Source of the DNA: Companilactobacillus versmoldensis DSM 14857 = KCTC 3814
Lineage (GTDB): Bacteria > Bacillota > Bacilli > Lactobacillales > Lactobacillaceae
Length of the DNA stretch: 64,000 nucleotides
Direction: 5' to 3'
Assembly: GCF_001434295.1 (NCBI RefSeq)
Contig: NZ_AZFA01000005.1
Coordinates: forward strand, 1 to 64,000
Part shown: piece by piece, positions 18,639-28,512 of the stretch
How positions within the stretch are numbered: position 1 is the stretch's first letter
Layout of the letters: the number at the start of each line of letters is the position of its first letter
Notes under the pieces: model-generated
Databases searched by the model: none
What the model was told of the DNA's origin: nothing
What the model saw: only the letters and a program-made list of their open reading frames with translations
Translations under genes and position numbers: made by a program

Positions 18639-19814
18639 ATGGCAACTAAATATAATTTTTTGAAACCATATACTTTTAAAAATGGCGTTACGATCAAAAA
18701 TCGGATCGTTATGCCTCCTATGACTGAGGGTGCTGCTTTGGAAAACGGGGCTGTTTCTTTAGATGAATTGAAATATTTTGATATTCATACTGGTGGCGCA
18801 GGTATGTTCATTACACCTGTTTTGAATGTTTCTGACGACGGTAAAGGTTTCGAGGGTGAACCTTCAGTTGCTCATGACAAGTTCATGCCTGGTTTGAAGA
18901 AGCTTGCTAGTACGATGAAACAAAATGGTACTAAGGATATCATGCAGATCTTTGATGCTGGTAGAATGTCCAATTCTAAGATCTTGCGTGGTGTTCAACC
19001 TGTTTCTGCTAGTGAGGTCGCTGCTTTGCGTCCTGATGCTGAAACTCCTCGTGAATTGACTAATGACGAGATCGAACAGATTATCGAAGACTTTGGTCAA
19101 GCTACTCGTCGGTCTATTCAAGCTGGATTTGATGGTATTGAATTACACGGTGCTAATACTTATTGGATGCAACAATTCTTCTCACCACATTCAAACCGTC
19201 GGACTGACAAGTGGGGCGGCAGTTTCGAAAACAGAATGCGTTTTGCTTTAGAGATCATCAAACGTGTTAATAAAGCTGTTGATGATTATGCTGACGACAA
19301 GTTCATCGTGGGTTATCGTATTTCTCCAGAAGAGATCGAAGAGCCAGGTATCCGTTTAGATGATACCTTGAAGTTCATCGATGTTTTAGCTGACCAAAAG
19401 ATCAGTTACTTACATATCTCAATGGGTTACGCTTGGAGAACATCATTGAACGACAAGTCTGATAAGGAACCTATCATTACAAAGATCCAAAAGACTGTTA
19501 ACGATCGTTTGCCACTTATTTCAGTTGGCTCGATCGAAAAACCAGCTGATGCTGAAAAAGTCATCGATGCTGGCATCGACTTCGCTGCTATTGGCCGTGA
19601 ATCGATCCGTGAACCTAAGTGGGTCCAAAAGGTCGAAGCAGGCCAAGAAGACTCAATTCATTATCAATTATCATTGACTGAATTGGATCAACTAGGCATC
19701 AATTCTGCCTTCTTTGATTTCATGAATGGCATGAATGCTGACTTACATATGGTCGGCGCTGATAAACCTAAAGATAACTTTGCTGAATACATCGGTGGAG
19801 TCGAAGGAAACTAG
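18639..19814 (+). CDS. NADH-dependent flavin oxidoreductase, old yellow enzyme family
   Basis: 391 residues forming an FMN-binding TIM barrel. Motifs in order: NRIVMPPMTEGAA (FMN binding), QIFDAGR, the catalytic/FMN signature GFDGIELHGANTYWMQQFFSPHSNRR, RTDKWGGSFENRMRF, then GSIEKPADAE and AAIGRESI for the phosphate-binding end. The enzyme reduces activated C=C bonds; the natural substrate is unknown. Two palindromes in the promoter region suggest inducible repression, as for electrophile-responsive OYE genes. Single gene with its own terminator. Confidence 0.88.
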   Translation: MATKYNFLKPYTFKNGVTIKNRIVMPPMTEGAALENGAVSLDELKYFDIHTGGAGMFITPVLNVSDDGKGFEGEPSVAHDKFMPGLKKLASTMKQNGTKDIMQIFDAGRMSNSKILRGVQPVSASEVAALRPDAETPRELTNDEIEQIIEDFGQATRRSIQAGFDGIELHGANTYWMQQFFSPHSNRRTDKWGGSFENRMRFALEIIKRVNKAVDDYADDKFIVGYRISPEEIEEPGIRLDDTLKFIDVLADQKISYLHISMGYAWRTSLNDKSDKEPIITKIQKTVNDRLPLISVGSIEKPADAEKVIDAGIDFAAIGRESIREPKWVQKVEAGQEDSIHYQLSLTELDQLGINSAFFDFMNGMNADLHMVGADKPKDNFAEYIGGVEGN

Positions 19815-19870
19815 AGTGGGGCAAACTGCCTTTTGACGCACGTTTCGACCAATTTGATCGAAAAATAAAA

Positions 19871-19908
19871 AAGCAGTTCTTTCAAGAAAAAAATTGAAGG
19901 AACTGCTT
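19871..19908. terminator. Bidirectional terminator
   Basis: AAGCAGTTCTTTCAA / TTGAAGGAACTGCTT between convergent genes, with flanking A and T runs. Confidence 0.85.
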
Positions 19909-19930
19909 TTATTTTGTCTTAGATCTATTC

Positions 19931-20869
19931 TTATTTAATTATCATCATCAATACTGGTACGACGATCAAACTAAGCAAAGTTGTTTCGGTTACCATGATG
20001 GCGGCGTAATCAGAGTCAGCGCCGTACAATCTGGCCACAACTGGAGCGTTGGTCATAACGGGCATGGCTGACTGAATAATGAAGACTTGTTTCATCAATG
20101 CTGGTCCAGGTATGAAGATGAACAAGATCGACATCAAAATTGGTGCCATGATGAAACGACCGAACAAGATCCCTAGGTTGTCTTTGTGGAAACTGACATT
20201 GGTCAGTCCCGCATGAGCAATTGAGATACCGATGAAAATCATTGACAGCGGAATCGTCAAATTTCCAAGATACTGGAAATCGGTCATTAGAAATCCTGGG
20301 AGGTTGATATTAAGCACAACTAAGATCAATCCAATAATAAATCCCAGTAATGGTGGAGAAAAAACCTTTCCCAAAGTCTTTTTGAGACTGAAGGTAGCTG
20401 ATTTTTCGCCGTCAACTTGGATCAAGTAGGTTCCTAAAGTCCAGAAGAAAGTGGTATTGGCCATATAGTAGACCAAAACATACGGTAAACTTTTTGTTCC
20501 GAATAAGGCCATATTAACTGGCAGGCCGACGAAAACTGTATTCGAGTTGAAGAACATTGATGAAAACAGTCCTCGTTTGCCTTTTTGAATGTGTAAAACC
20601 TTGATCATGATATATGAGATTCCAATCAAAATTGTCATCGACAAAACTGGAATTGCCAGATCTGGCAATAATTTGACTAACATACTTGCAGTAAAGTCAT
20701 GTGTGATCGTATAGATCATATAGGTCGGCAAAGCCACTTGCGTAACGATCTTAGCAATCAAACTGGTGGCATCATCCGAGAACCAGCCTCGTTTTGCTAG
20801 AAAATAACCAACTGCAATAAGTCCAATGATGATCAGAATACCTTGAACACTTTGGACGAATACTCCCAT
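19931..20869 (-). CDS. AEC-family transporter (malate permease/auxin efflux carrier type)
   Basis: 312 residues with ten hydrophobic segments. The two halves show the family's internal symmetry: IGLIAVGYFLAKRGWF near the start and SMIFIGISIAHAGL, FIIQSAMPVMTNAPVVARLYGAD in the second half. In lactic acid bacteria relatives transport malate or other organic anions; the gene is not next to a malolactic enzyme, so the substrate is open. Confidence 0.85.
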   Translation of the reverse strand: MGVFVQSVQGILIIIGLIAVGYFLAKRGWFSDDATSLIAKIVTQVALPTYMIYTITHDFTASMLVKLLPDLAIPVLSMTILIGISYIMIKVLHIQKGKRGLFSSMFFNSNTVFVGLPVNMALFGTKSLPYVLVYYMANTTFFWTLGTYLIQVDGEKSATFSLKKTLGKVFSPPLLGFIIGLILVVLNINLPGFLMTDFQYLGNLTIPLSMIFIGISIAHAGLTNVSFHKDNLGILFGRFIMAPILMSILFIFIPGPALMKQVFIIQSAMPVMTNAPVVARLYGADSDYAAIMVTETTLLSLIVVPVLMMIIK

Positions 20870-20996
20870 AAAGCGCAGCTCCCTAAAAAATAATATATTG
20901 TCTATCTTACGCTTTTTATACTATTAAATGTTCTTATTTTAATATATTTCTAATAAATATAGTTATATGGTATTTTCCAATTTTGAAGTAAAAAAA

Positions 20997-21020
20997 GACT
21001 TAGGTTGTTGAACCTAAGTC
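20997..21020 (-). terminator. Terminator of a small SLAP gene
   Basis: GACTTAGGTT / AACCTAAGTC with GTTG loop and T run on the minus strand. Confidence 0.85.
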
Positions 21021-21033
21021 AGTTGAAATCATA

Positions 21034-21396
21034 TTAATTAACAACATCTGAGTCTAAGACCCATTCGTTTGTAGATACACGCCAATAATTACAAATAACG
21101 CCATTTTCGTTAGGGGCAGTCTTGTACTCATCGGTATACCAGTAAGTATAATCCTCAACTGAACGAACTGCTGAAATTTGAGGGTCGTTACCTTGGAAGT
21201 TATAAAGGTGTGTCACTGGGCCATGATGATGATCTCTTACATAAATTATTCCAGAGTGTTTAGTTACTGTACCGACTGGAATATCAAAATTTGCGGATGC
21301 TTGGGCTGTTTGTGTTGCACTAACAACTGGTGCAATAGCAAAGCTAAGTATTGATGCTGAAGCAAGAATTCCAATAAAAGTTTTTGAGAGTTTCAT
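21034..21396 (-). CDS. Small secreted SLAP-like protein
   Basis: 120 residues: signal peptide (MKLSKTFIGILASASILSF, cleavage near AQAS) and one SLAP-like module with WYTDEYKT and YWRVSTNEWV. Nearly the same protein is encoded at 40038-40424, sharing the signal peptide and most of the module (VTHLYNF, AVRSVE). It is followed upstream by a third family member and an amino acid permease, an order repeated around 40-42.5 kb. It has no other domain, so it could be a free wall-binding peptide. Confidence 0.75.
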   Translation of the reverse strand: MKLSKTFIGILASASILSFAIAPVVSATQTAQASANFDIPVGTVTKHSGIIYVRDHHHGPVTHLYNFQGNDPQISAVRSVEDYTYWYTDEYKTAPNENGVICNYWRVSTNEWVLDSDVVN

Positions 21397-21450
21397 AATA
21401 AATAAATCTTTCCATAATTATATTTATGAAATGAGATTTAAAGTAAAAAA

Positions 21451-21471
21451 CATGAATCTAAAAGATTCATG
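21451..21471 (-). terminator. Terminator of a small SLAP gene
   Basis: CATGAATCT / AGATTCATG followed by TTTTTTAC on the minus strand. Confidence 0.8.
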
Positions 21472-21489
21472 TCGTAAGTGATATTATGT

Positions 21490-21891
21490 TTAACCTCTGA
21501 TTTGTGCTCCCAACAAGAAATCACCATTTTCAAAGTCAATTTCGTCGATGTCGTTATAGTTTACCCATTCGTTGGTTGATACTCGATAATATTTCTCACC
21601 GTCAAAAACTCTGTATTCATCGGTATACCACCATGAATGGTTTTGAACTCCACGGTTACTCAATGATCTTTGGTTGCCGTTGAATGTCCATAAGAAAACG
21701 TTTGATTCACCTGCTTCGAAATTTAAAGCCATCAATGAGCCTGGTGCTTTGACGATAGTTCCGTCAGGTAAGTCATAGGCTGTGGCAGCTTGAGCCGTTT
21801 GAGTTTTCTGAGATCCAATAACTGGTGCAACTGCGAAAGTTAACATTGATACTGATGCTAAAAGAACAGATAGTTTCTTTGATAATTTCAT
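21490..21891 (-). CDS. Small secreted SLAP-like protein
   Basis: 133 residues with signal peptide (MKLSKKLSVLLASVSMLTF, cleavage near AQAA) and one SLAP-like module (WWYTDEYRV, KYYRVSTNEWV). The acidic-aromatic tail NDIDEIDFENGDF resembles DLDTVNFETGQY in the paralogue at 40 kb. Separate terminators show that it and the neighbouring small SLAP gene are expressed independently. Confidence 0.75.
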   Translation of the reverse strand: MKLSKKLSVLLASVSMLTFAVAPVIGSQKTQTAQAATAYDLPDGTIVKAPGSLMALNFEAGESNVFLWTFNGNQRSLSNRGVQNHSWWYTDEYRVFDGEKYYRVSTNEWVNYNDIDEIDFENGDFLLGAQIRG

Positions 21892-22006
21892 ACAATAAAA
21901 CCCCTCATAATTATTTTATAAATATATTTATGAGATAATTATAACACTGTTCATATAACTTTCTGGAGCTAAATTTAGGTTATGAGAGAACTGTATTTTG
22001 AAAAAA

Positions 22007-22035
22007 GGGCCTGGTAATCATTGATTATCAGGCCC
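22007..22035 (-). terminator. Terminator of the AAT permease
   Basis: GGGCCTGATAATCA-type stem at 22007-22035 followed by T on the minus strand. Confidence 0.85.
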
Positions 22036-22043
22036 TTTAGGAT

Positions 22044-23423
22044 TTATTTTTGTTTATTTGTTTTGAATCTTTGTCTAATGAAATAGAAACAAGTCATAAA
22101 TGCTAAGAAGAAAACACCTATCATTAATGAAACAGTTGTTTCTGGGTTTAAGAACATGAAGACTAAAATAATCAGTAATGCGGTGATTGACAGGTAGTTA
22201 CTAAATGGATAAAACGGCATCTTAAAGGGATGATCGACCATCTTATCTTTATTCAGTTTTCTAAAATGTAGCTCACTGAATAAGATAACGAACCAAGGGA
22301 CCATACCAGGTAAGACACTGGAACTATAAACGACCACGAAAACATCGCTGGAGGTATGGAATAGGACTGGCATCAAGAAATTGATGATCAATCCAATCAA
22401 AATACCTAAGGAAATCGTCACAACGGCGATATAAGGTACACCTGATTTGGATATTTTCTTGAATGACTTCGGTAAGTTACCTTGAAGTCCTAAGGTATAG
22501 AGCATCCGACTGGCACTGAACATACCAGAGTTACAGCCTGATAATGCAGCCGTTAAAACAACAAAGTTGATGATTTCAGCCGCAAAGGTAATACCGACTT
22601 TAGCGAAAGTTTCGGTAAATGGAGAGCCCATTGTACCAAGTTTGTTCCAAGGATAAATTGATACGATCACAAAAATAGCACCAATATAGAAAATCAAGAT
22701 CCGGCCAACGATAGTTCTAATGGCATGGACAATACTACTTTGGGGATTTTCAGCTTCACCAGCAGTGATCCCGATAACTTCAATACCTTGGTAGGAAGCT
22801 ACCACGATCGATAGGGCAAAGATGAACCCTTTCAGACCGCCAGTGAAGAAACCACCATTAGTCCACAAATTACTAATACCGACCGGATGGCCATTATTAC
22901 CAACCCCTAAAAGGATGACCAGTAATCCCATGATGATCATAAAGATGATCGTAATAACTTTAATCAAAGAAAACCAAAATTCCATTTCTCCGTAGGCTTT
23001 TACGGAAGTTAGATTAGCTAGACACAGGGTAGCGACGACAATCACGCCGACAATCCACTGCGGTAAATTCGGCCACCAAAATTCTAGGTAGGTACCGACC
23101 GCGATAACCTCACTGATACCAACGACCAACCACTGAAAAACATTACTCCAGGCTGTCAGATAACCAACCACTGGATGAATATACTCGGATCCAAATTTCG
23201 CAAAAGATCCGGTCGAGGGATCTGTGTAAATCATTTCGCCTAAGGCCCGCATGACCATGTATAAGATCAAACCGGCGATGGCATATGCAATCAAAACAGA
23301 TGGGCCAGTCCACTTGATAGTTGAGGCCGATCCCATGAACAGGCCGACACCGATAGTCCCACCAAGGGCAATCATCTGCATCTGTCTTGATGATAAACTT
23401 CTGTTCAAAGATTTATCTTCCAA
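22044..23423 (-). CDS. AAT-family amino acid permease (copy 1)
   Basis: 459 residues, 12 membrane helices, starting SLNRSLSSRQMQMIALGGTI, the conserved AAT (LysP/GabP/ProY type) N-terminus, with FKMPFYPFSNYL before the last helices. TTG at 23421-23423 was chosen because the product then aligns residue for residue with the start of the paralogue at 42543 (MAKETLKRSLSS); the frame is open for 12 more codons. Identity to that paralogue is very high over the whole length. Substrate not determinable. Confidence 0.85.
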   Translation of the reverse strand: MEDKSLNRSLSSRQMQMIALGGTIGVGLFMGSASTIKWTGPSVLIAYAIAGLILYMVMRALGEMIYTDPSTGSFAKFGSEYIHPVVGYLTAWSNVFQWLVVGISEVIAVGTYLEFWWPNLPQWIVGVIVVATLCLANLTSVKAYGEMEFWFSLIKVITIIFMIIMGLLVILLGVGNNGHPVGISNLWTNGGFFTGGLKGFIFALSIVVASYQGIEVIGITAGEAENPQSSIVHAIRTIVGRILIFYIGAIFVIVSIYPWNKLGTMGSPFTETFAKVGITFAAEIINFVVLTAALSGCNSGMFSASRMLYTLGLQGNLPKSFKKISKSGVPYIAVVTISLGILIGLIINFLMPVLFHTSSDVFVVVYSSSVLPGMVPWFVILFSELHFRKLNKDKMVDHPFKMPFYPFSNYLSITALLIILVFMFLNPETTVSLMIGVFFLAFMTCFYFIRQRFKTNKQK

Positions 23424-23798
23424 TAATGTACCGCCTTTCATAAATCTTTTGTTCAACATTTCTGAACAATTGTTTTTGATACTTGCAATAATAATACCTT
23501 AAATGACTAATAAAAGCTCTATATTTGACGCTTTATTAGAAATAAATTAAAACGTTTACAAGTTACATAATATCACGATTTATATCTTCTGTTTATAGAT
23601 TAATGCTATTTATCTATTCAACGTTTTCGATAAATTAAAATAATATAATCAAAATAATGATAATATTTTTTTGGATTATAAATTGTTTATTGGATTTTAA
23701 ATTTATCAAAAAAAAGCATCTTAATTTTTTTTGACGGCTCAAAATCAGTATTCACAAGTGATTTCATGATATATAGCTAATTGTGGCAAAAATAATTA
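23424..23798. other. AT-rich intergenic region
   Basis: No gene is seen. It contains the permease promoter on one side and leads into the lipase promoter on the other. Confidence 0.5.
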
Positions 23799-23812
23799 TG
23801 TAAGCGTATACA
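23799..23812 (+). promoter_or_regulatory. Candidate cre (CcpA) site before the lipase gene
   Basis: TGTAAGCGTATACA matches the cre consensus at 13 of 14 positions. It is 63 bases upstream of the lipase start, so catabolite control of the lipase was probably the original state. Confidence 0.5.
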
Positions 23813-23874
23813 AAAAGTGCGGTTTATTTGGTAAAATTAAATTATTCCAAATATTGTAGTTATAGGAGGGGCTT

Positions 23875-25152
23875 ATGAGAAGAATTAGTTATGCAATAAG
23901 TTTGGTTTTATTTTTAGGCATTATTTCATTATTTAGTTTTAATCATCAAACCGAAGCTGCTAATGATTATCCAGTCGTTTTTGTACATGGACTGAATGGT
24001 TATGGTGAAAATGAGATCCCTGAATTTCCATATTGGGGTGGTCGTTCTAACAATGTAATTAAGGAACTGAATGATACTTATGGGAAAAAGGTTGCCTATG
24101 AGTCAGTAGTCAGTCCTTACGGTAGTGATTGGGACAGAATGTGTGAGCTATATGCCTATCTAAAAGGAGGTACAGTCGATTATGGTTTGGCACATTCACA
24201 ACAATATGGACATGAGCGTTATGGTAGGACTTATCCTGGGATCTACAAGCAATTGAGCGAAACTGATAAAGTTCATTTGATTGGTCACTCAATGGGTGGT
24301 CAGACCATTCGTGATTTTGATTCGATGCTCAGAAATGGTAGTCAAACTGAAATAGCTGCTAGTCAAAATGCTGGGGAAACAGTCAGTCCGCTTTTTGCTG
24401 GCAATCATCATTGGATCGCATCAGTGACTTAGATTGCGGGAGTTCATAATGGGACTCCGTTGACCAACACACCAATCAATGAGCTAGTTTCCGATTTGAT
24501 CAGTACAGGTAATCTTTTAGGAATTTCTTTGCCAAGGGATTCAACTACACTCAAACCACAGGCCACGGATTATAAATTGGATCAATGGGGATTGATCAGG
24601 AAACAAGGCGAAAGCATAGTCAAATTCAACAAGCGTGTTATCAATAGTAAAATCTGGTCTACACATGATAATTCAATTTATGATTTATCGATTGCTGGAG
24701 CCAATAATATTACTCAAAGAACTGATCTAGCTAGTGATGAGTATTACTTTACATATGCCGGCAATGCTACTAAACAGTCTAGGGTGACTGGTAGAGCAGT
24801 CCCTGTTAAAGGAATCGCACCATACTTTAGAATTGGTGCCTCTTATATTGGCAATCAAGGTAATGATCCGAACTGGTGGCCTAGTGATGGTTGTGTTCCT
24901 GTTATTTCAGCCAAGGCTCCGATTGGACAGGCGGCTCAAGAGGATCAGACAACTACTAATGGTGTCTTTGATTATTCAGATACATCGAAAGCAGTTAAAG
25001 GAATTTGGCAGTACAATCAACCTGTTCAAGGCTGGGATCACAATGATTTCGTTGGTTTAGATGTTACGAAACATCGTGATCGGACCAATGCCGATAAAGT
25101 CCAAACATTTTATGAAGATCTCTATGTAAAATTACATGGGCTAAATTCTTAA
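23875..25152 (+). pseudogene. Secreted triacylglycerol lipase interrupted by in-frame TAG
   Basis: Member of the staphylococcal/Geobacillus lipase group (family I.5/I.6). A signal peptide is followed by DYPVVFVHGLNGYGENE, then DWDRMCELYAYLKGGTVDYG, the Zn-site region YGHERYGRTYPG, the nucleophile elbow GHSMGGQ, and later WWPSDGCVPV (Asp) and GWDHNDFVG (His), so the triad was complete. A TAG at 24430-24432 lies between WIASVT and IAGVHNGTP in a strand where relatives read SVTTIATPH; both flanks are in one frame and otherwise undamaged. The truncated 185-residue product keeps Ser but loses Asp and His. Start ATG has GGAGGGG. Confidence 0.85.
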
Positions 25153-25160
25153 TTAAATGT

Positions 25161-25199
25161 CTTGTAAAATTTCCCCTGAAAATTTTACAAGGCTTTTTT
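25161..25199 (+). terminator. Lipase terminator
   Basis: CTTGTAAAATT ... AATTTTACAAG followed by GCTTTTTT. Confidence 0.85.
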
Positions 25200-25282
25200 A
25201 GTGAATAAAAAAGCTAAAAAGGGTCTTGTCTTAGAGTGTACTAGAAGGTGTTTAATTGATGGGTAAGCTAAGGAGGACCACC

Positions 25283-26143
25283 ATGACTGACTATATAAAC
25301 GAATATTTCGAGGGAGAGCGTCCCTTATTCAATGAAAAAAATGCCAATATTATTAATACTACCTTCGGTGAAGGTGAATCACCATTAAAAGAGAGCCGCA
25401 ACATCAAGTTGAACGGTAATATCTTTAAGTGGAAGTATCCATTGTGGTACAGCAAGCACGTTAGTGTTGAAGATACGATTTTTGAAACGATGTCTCGCTC
25501 AGGTATTTGGTATACCGACGATATCTCAATCAAGAACAGTACTTTGCAAGCTCCAAAATTGTTCCGTCGCAGTAACAATATCGACTTGCAGAATGTTCAT
25601 TTTGCTGATGCCGAGGAAACGATGTGGACTTGTAACAATATCAAAATGGATCATGTCCAAGCTGCCGGAGATTACTTCGGTATGAATAGTGAAAATATTT
25701 ATGTCGATAATTCTAGCTTTGTTGGAAATTATATTTTTGACGGTGCCAAGAATATCGAGGTCCATAACTCAACTTTCGTCTCTAAAGATGCATTTTGGAA
25801 TTGCGATAATGTGACTGTTTATGATTCAACCATTAATGGTGAATATTTAGCTTGGAACACTAAACATATCCACTTCATCACCTGTACAATTGAAAGTGAT
25901 CAAGGTCTTTGTTATATCGATGACTTGAAGATGGACAATTGTAAATTATTACGGACTGACTTAGCCTTTGAGTATTGCTCAAATATTGATGCTGAGATCA
26001 ATTCTGATGTTATGAGCATCAAGAATCCCATCAGTGGACGGATCCATGCTCAATCAGTTGGAAAATTAATCTTTGACGATCCTGATATTGACCGCAACAA
26101 GACTATGATCACACTCGATACAGATAAGGAGCAAGCCGTATAA
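25283..26143 (+). CDS. DUF3737 protein (right-handed beta-helix type)
   Basis: 286 residues built from short repeating strands in which an Asn/Asp-rich turn precedes a strand (CNNIKMDHV, SENIYVDNSSF, AKNIEVHNSTF, CDNVTVYDSTI), as in pectin-lyase-like beta helices. ATG 25283 was chosen behind AAGGAGGA. The stop overlaps the start of the patB gene as TAATG, so the two are translationally coupled. DUF3737 has no known function. No signal peptide. Confidence 0.8.
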   Translation: MTDYINEYFEGERPLFNEKNANIINTTFGEGESPLKESRNIKLNGNIFKWKYPLWYSKHVSVEDTIFETMSRSGIWYTDDISIKNSTLQAPKLFRRSNNIDLQNVHFADAEETMWTCNNIKMDHVQAAGDYFGMNSENIYVDNSSFVGNYIFDGAKNIEVHNSTFVSKDAFWNCDNVTVYDSTINGEYLAWNTKHIHFITCTIESDQGLCYIDDLKMDNCKLLRTDLAFEYCSNIDAEINSDVMSIKNPISGRIHAQSVGKLIFDDPDIDRNKTMITLDTDKEQAV

Positions 26144-27297
26144 TGTATGATTTTGAAGAGACAATCGACCGTCGTAAAACAGATTCCGTCAAATGGGATA
26201 TCAAATCCAATGAATTACCTATGTGGGTCGCTGACATGGATTTCCAAGTCGCACCAGAAATAATTTCCGCTATCAAAAATAAAGCCGATCAAGCAGTTTT
26301 TGGTTACGAAGAACCACATGCAGATTATTTCAACGCTGTCGCTGATTGGTACGAATCTGAACATCATTTCCGTCCCCAAACAGATTGGATGATGTTCAGT
26401 ACCGGCGTTGTACCTTCAATTTCATCGATCGTTAGACGAGTTTCCAACGTTGGGGACAATGTCTTAGTTCAAGCACCAGTTTATAATATTTTTTACAATT
26501 CAATCGTCAATAATGGGCGTCACGTTCTATCGAGTGACCTCGTATTTGATGGCAATAATTATCAGATCGACTTTACCGATCTCGAACAAAAATTAGCCGA
26601 GCCACTAACGACTTTGATGATTTTATGTAACCCACACAATCCCGTTGGTAAGATCTGGTCGAAAGCTGAATTGACGAAAATTGCCGAATTGTGTGTGAAA
26701 CATCACGTTAAACTTCTCAGCGATGAGATTCACGGTGATCTGACCTTCAACGATGAAGGTTACACGCCAATGTTTTCTCTACCCGCAGACTTGATTCAAA
26801 ACCTGATGATTTGCGTTTCGCCAAGTAAAACTTTCAATGTGGCAGCTATTCATGCGGCAACAATCATCGTGCCCAATGAGAATTTGCGTTCTTCAGTCAA
26901 TCGCGGCATCAATTCTGAAGAATTGGCCGAGCCCAATTCTTTTGCTATTCCAGTCATGATCGCGGCCTACGAACGTGGTCATAAATGGTTAGAGGAATTG
27001 AAGAAAAAATTGCAAAGTAATCGTCAATTAGTGGCTGATTTTCTTGAGCAAAATATTCCTGAAATCAAATTGATCCCTTCAGATGCAACATATTTATTGT
27101 GGATCGATACACAAAATATTTCCGATGATTCAGAAAAATTAGCTAACTTTATTAGAAAAGATACCGGGCTGTATCTATCAGCAGGTAACGTTTATGGTGG
27201 GGATGGCTATGACTTCCTACGGATGAACATTGCTTGCCCGACTGAGATGGTCAAGGATGGATTGAACAGATTATCTCAAGGAATCAAAGATTTTTAG
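26143..27297 (+). CDS. patB: PatB/MalY-family cystathionine beta-lyase/aminotransferase
   Basis: 384 residues, fold-type I PLP enzyme. Motifs: NELPMWVADMDF near the N-terminus, CNPHNPVGKIWSK, the SDEIHGDL PLP-ring Asp, and SPSKTFN with the PLP Lys. Members cleave cystathionine and other C-S bonds and act in methionine supply or sulfur release. It is coupled to DUF3737 and lies upstream of the Met T-box operon, though separated from it by the T-box promoter. It is the intact paralogue of the broken gene at 17291. Confidence 0.88.
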   Translation: MYDFEETIDRRKTDSVKWDIKSNELPMWVADMDFQVAPEIISAIKNKADQAVFGYEEPHADYFNAVADWYESEHHFRPQTDWMMFSTGVVPSISSIVRRVSNVGDNVLVQAPVYNIFYNSIVNNGRHVLSSDLVFDGNNYQIDFTDLEQKLAEPLTTLMILCNPHNPVGKIWSKAELTKIAELCVKHHVKLLSDEIHGDLTFNDEGYTPMFSLPADLIQNLMICVSPSKTFNVAAIHAATIIVPNENLRSSVNRGINSEELAEPNSFAIPVMIAAYERGHKWLEELKKKLQSNRQLVADFLEQNIPEIKLIPSDATYLLWIDTQNISDDSEKLANFIRKDTGLYLSAGNVYGGDGYDFLRMNIACPTEMVKDGLNRLSQGIKDF

Positions 27298-27305
27298 AAA
27301 GCCCC

Positions 27306-27333
27306 TTGACTTTTTTCAAAATCGAAGTAAACT
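27306..27333 (+). promoter_or_regulatory. Promoter of the methionine operon
   Basis: TTGACT, 16-base spacer, TAAACT, starting the T-box leader. Confidence 0.55.
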
Positions 27334-27366
27334 TATCAGTAATTTAATTAAATAAATTCTAATTTA

Positions 27367-27627
27367 GACCTTGAAGAGAAGAGTAGATTATTGAATAGCT
27401 GATCCAGTGACCACTGATAGTGAAAAGGTGGCAGTCAAAGGTAATCGAACATGAACTCTGAGTCTTATTTTCGGTGTAAGCTGAAATTACGCAAGGATGC
27501 GATATCATCCCAGATTTATTAGTGCAAACTAATGAATTGTTGAGGTAGACGAAAGTCTACGAATTGGGGTGGTACCACGACCACATCGTCCCCATGTTGG
27601 CATTTGCTGACATGGGGACTTTTTTTG
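27367..27627 (+). promoter_or_regulatory. T-box riboswitch, specifier ATG (methionine)
   Basis: Leader with stem I (GAAGAGAAGAGTAGA ... GAACATGAACTC), the specifier triplet ATG at 27451-27453, the T-box AATTGGGGTGGTACCACG at 27562-27579 and a terminator with 10-bp arms GTCCCCATGT / ACATGGGGAC (27588-27619) plus T run. The ACCACG end of the T-box competes with the terminator for pairing. Uncharged tRNA-Met should allow transcription of the methionine genes downstream. Confidence 0.93.
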
Positions 27628-27654
27628 TCCTCAAAAAAGAAGGGAGTACAGTTC

Positions 27655-28512
27655 ATGACAGTTTTAAAGTTAAATGGTTTTACCAAAAATGGTCCAGAAA
27701 ATTACCAAGTTATACCACGCTTATCACTCTTGGTATTGAATTTGATGCCAAATAAACAAACAACTGAAAAACAAATCAATCGTCTGCTGACAGAAGTAGC
27801 CTCGCCGGTCAGTGTGACTTACATGTATCCCGAAACTCACCAGTGGAAACATGGCAATCAGCGTCAATTGGCTCAAAACTACACTACACTGTCAGCCATC
27901 CGCAACAACTATTTCGACGGATTGATCGTCACAGGTGCTCCCTTGGAACAATTGAAATTTTCGGATATCGATTTTTGGCAAGAGTTTGTCCAAATCAGGG
28001 ATTGGAGCAAAACTCACACGCGTAGTCAGCTGTTCACTTGTTGGGGTGCGCAAGCGGCTTTATATGACGATTATGCTGTCCCCAAGATCGATCTTGAACA
28101 AAAGATTTTCGGAATCTATGACAATCAGCTGAAGACCACGCGACTACCAAGGAGTTTTCTAATGCCACAGTCAAGATTTAGCAAAGTTGACGCCAAGGAC
28201 ATTCTCAAGGTTCCTGAGTTGGAGATCTTAGCTGACAATCAAGCGACTGGCCCTTTTTTCATCCAATCGCAAATAGCCAATAGTCTTTATGTTTTGGGTC
28301 ATCCAGAATATCAGGCCGATACTTTGATCAACGAGTATCAACGCGACAAAACATTAGCACATCCGACCGAGAAGCCAGCTAACTTATCGCTACGAAATCC
28401 GTTAGCGAGCTACGTTCGTTGGCATAACAGCAGTTTGAACTTATATCAAACATGGATGGATAAAATTGAAGAGGAGAAATATCATCATGAGCGAAAACAA
28501 ATACAAATTTGA
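27655..28512 (+). CDS. metA: Homoserine O-acetyltransferase, MetA family
   Basis: 285 residues of the glutamine-amidotransferase-like MetA family. [16 protein letters not shown] starts the fold; TCWGAQAAL carries the catalytic Cys (about 129) and GHPEYQ the His and Glu. ATG 27655 follows AGGGAG. In [10 protein letters not shown], Glu98 sits where Bacillus cereus MetA has the Glu that favours acetyl-CoA and E. coli has Gly for succinyl-CoA, so acetylation is expected. This fits the following acetylhomoserine sulfhydrylase. Expression is under the Met T-box. Confidence 0.9.
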   Translation: MTVLKLNGFTKNGPENYQVIPRLSLLVLNLMPNKQTTEKQINRLLTEVASPVSVTYMYPETHQWKHGNQRQLAQNYTTLSAIRNNYFDGLIVTGAPLEQLKFSDIDFWQEFVQIRDWSKTHTRSQLFTCWGAQAALYDDYAVPKIDLEQKIFGIYDNQLKTTRLPRSFLMPQSRFSKVDAKDILKVPELEILADNQATGPFFIQSQIANSLYVLGHPEYQADTLINEYQRDKTLAHPTEKPANLSLRNPLASYVRWHNSSLNLYQTWMDKIEEEKYHHERKQIQI

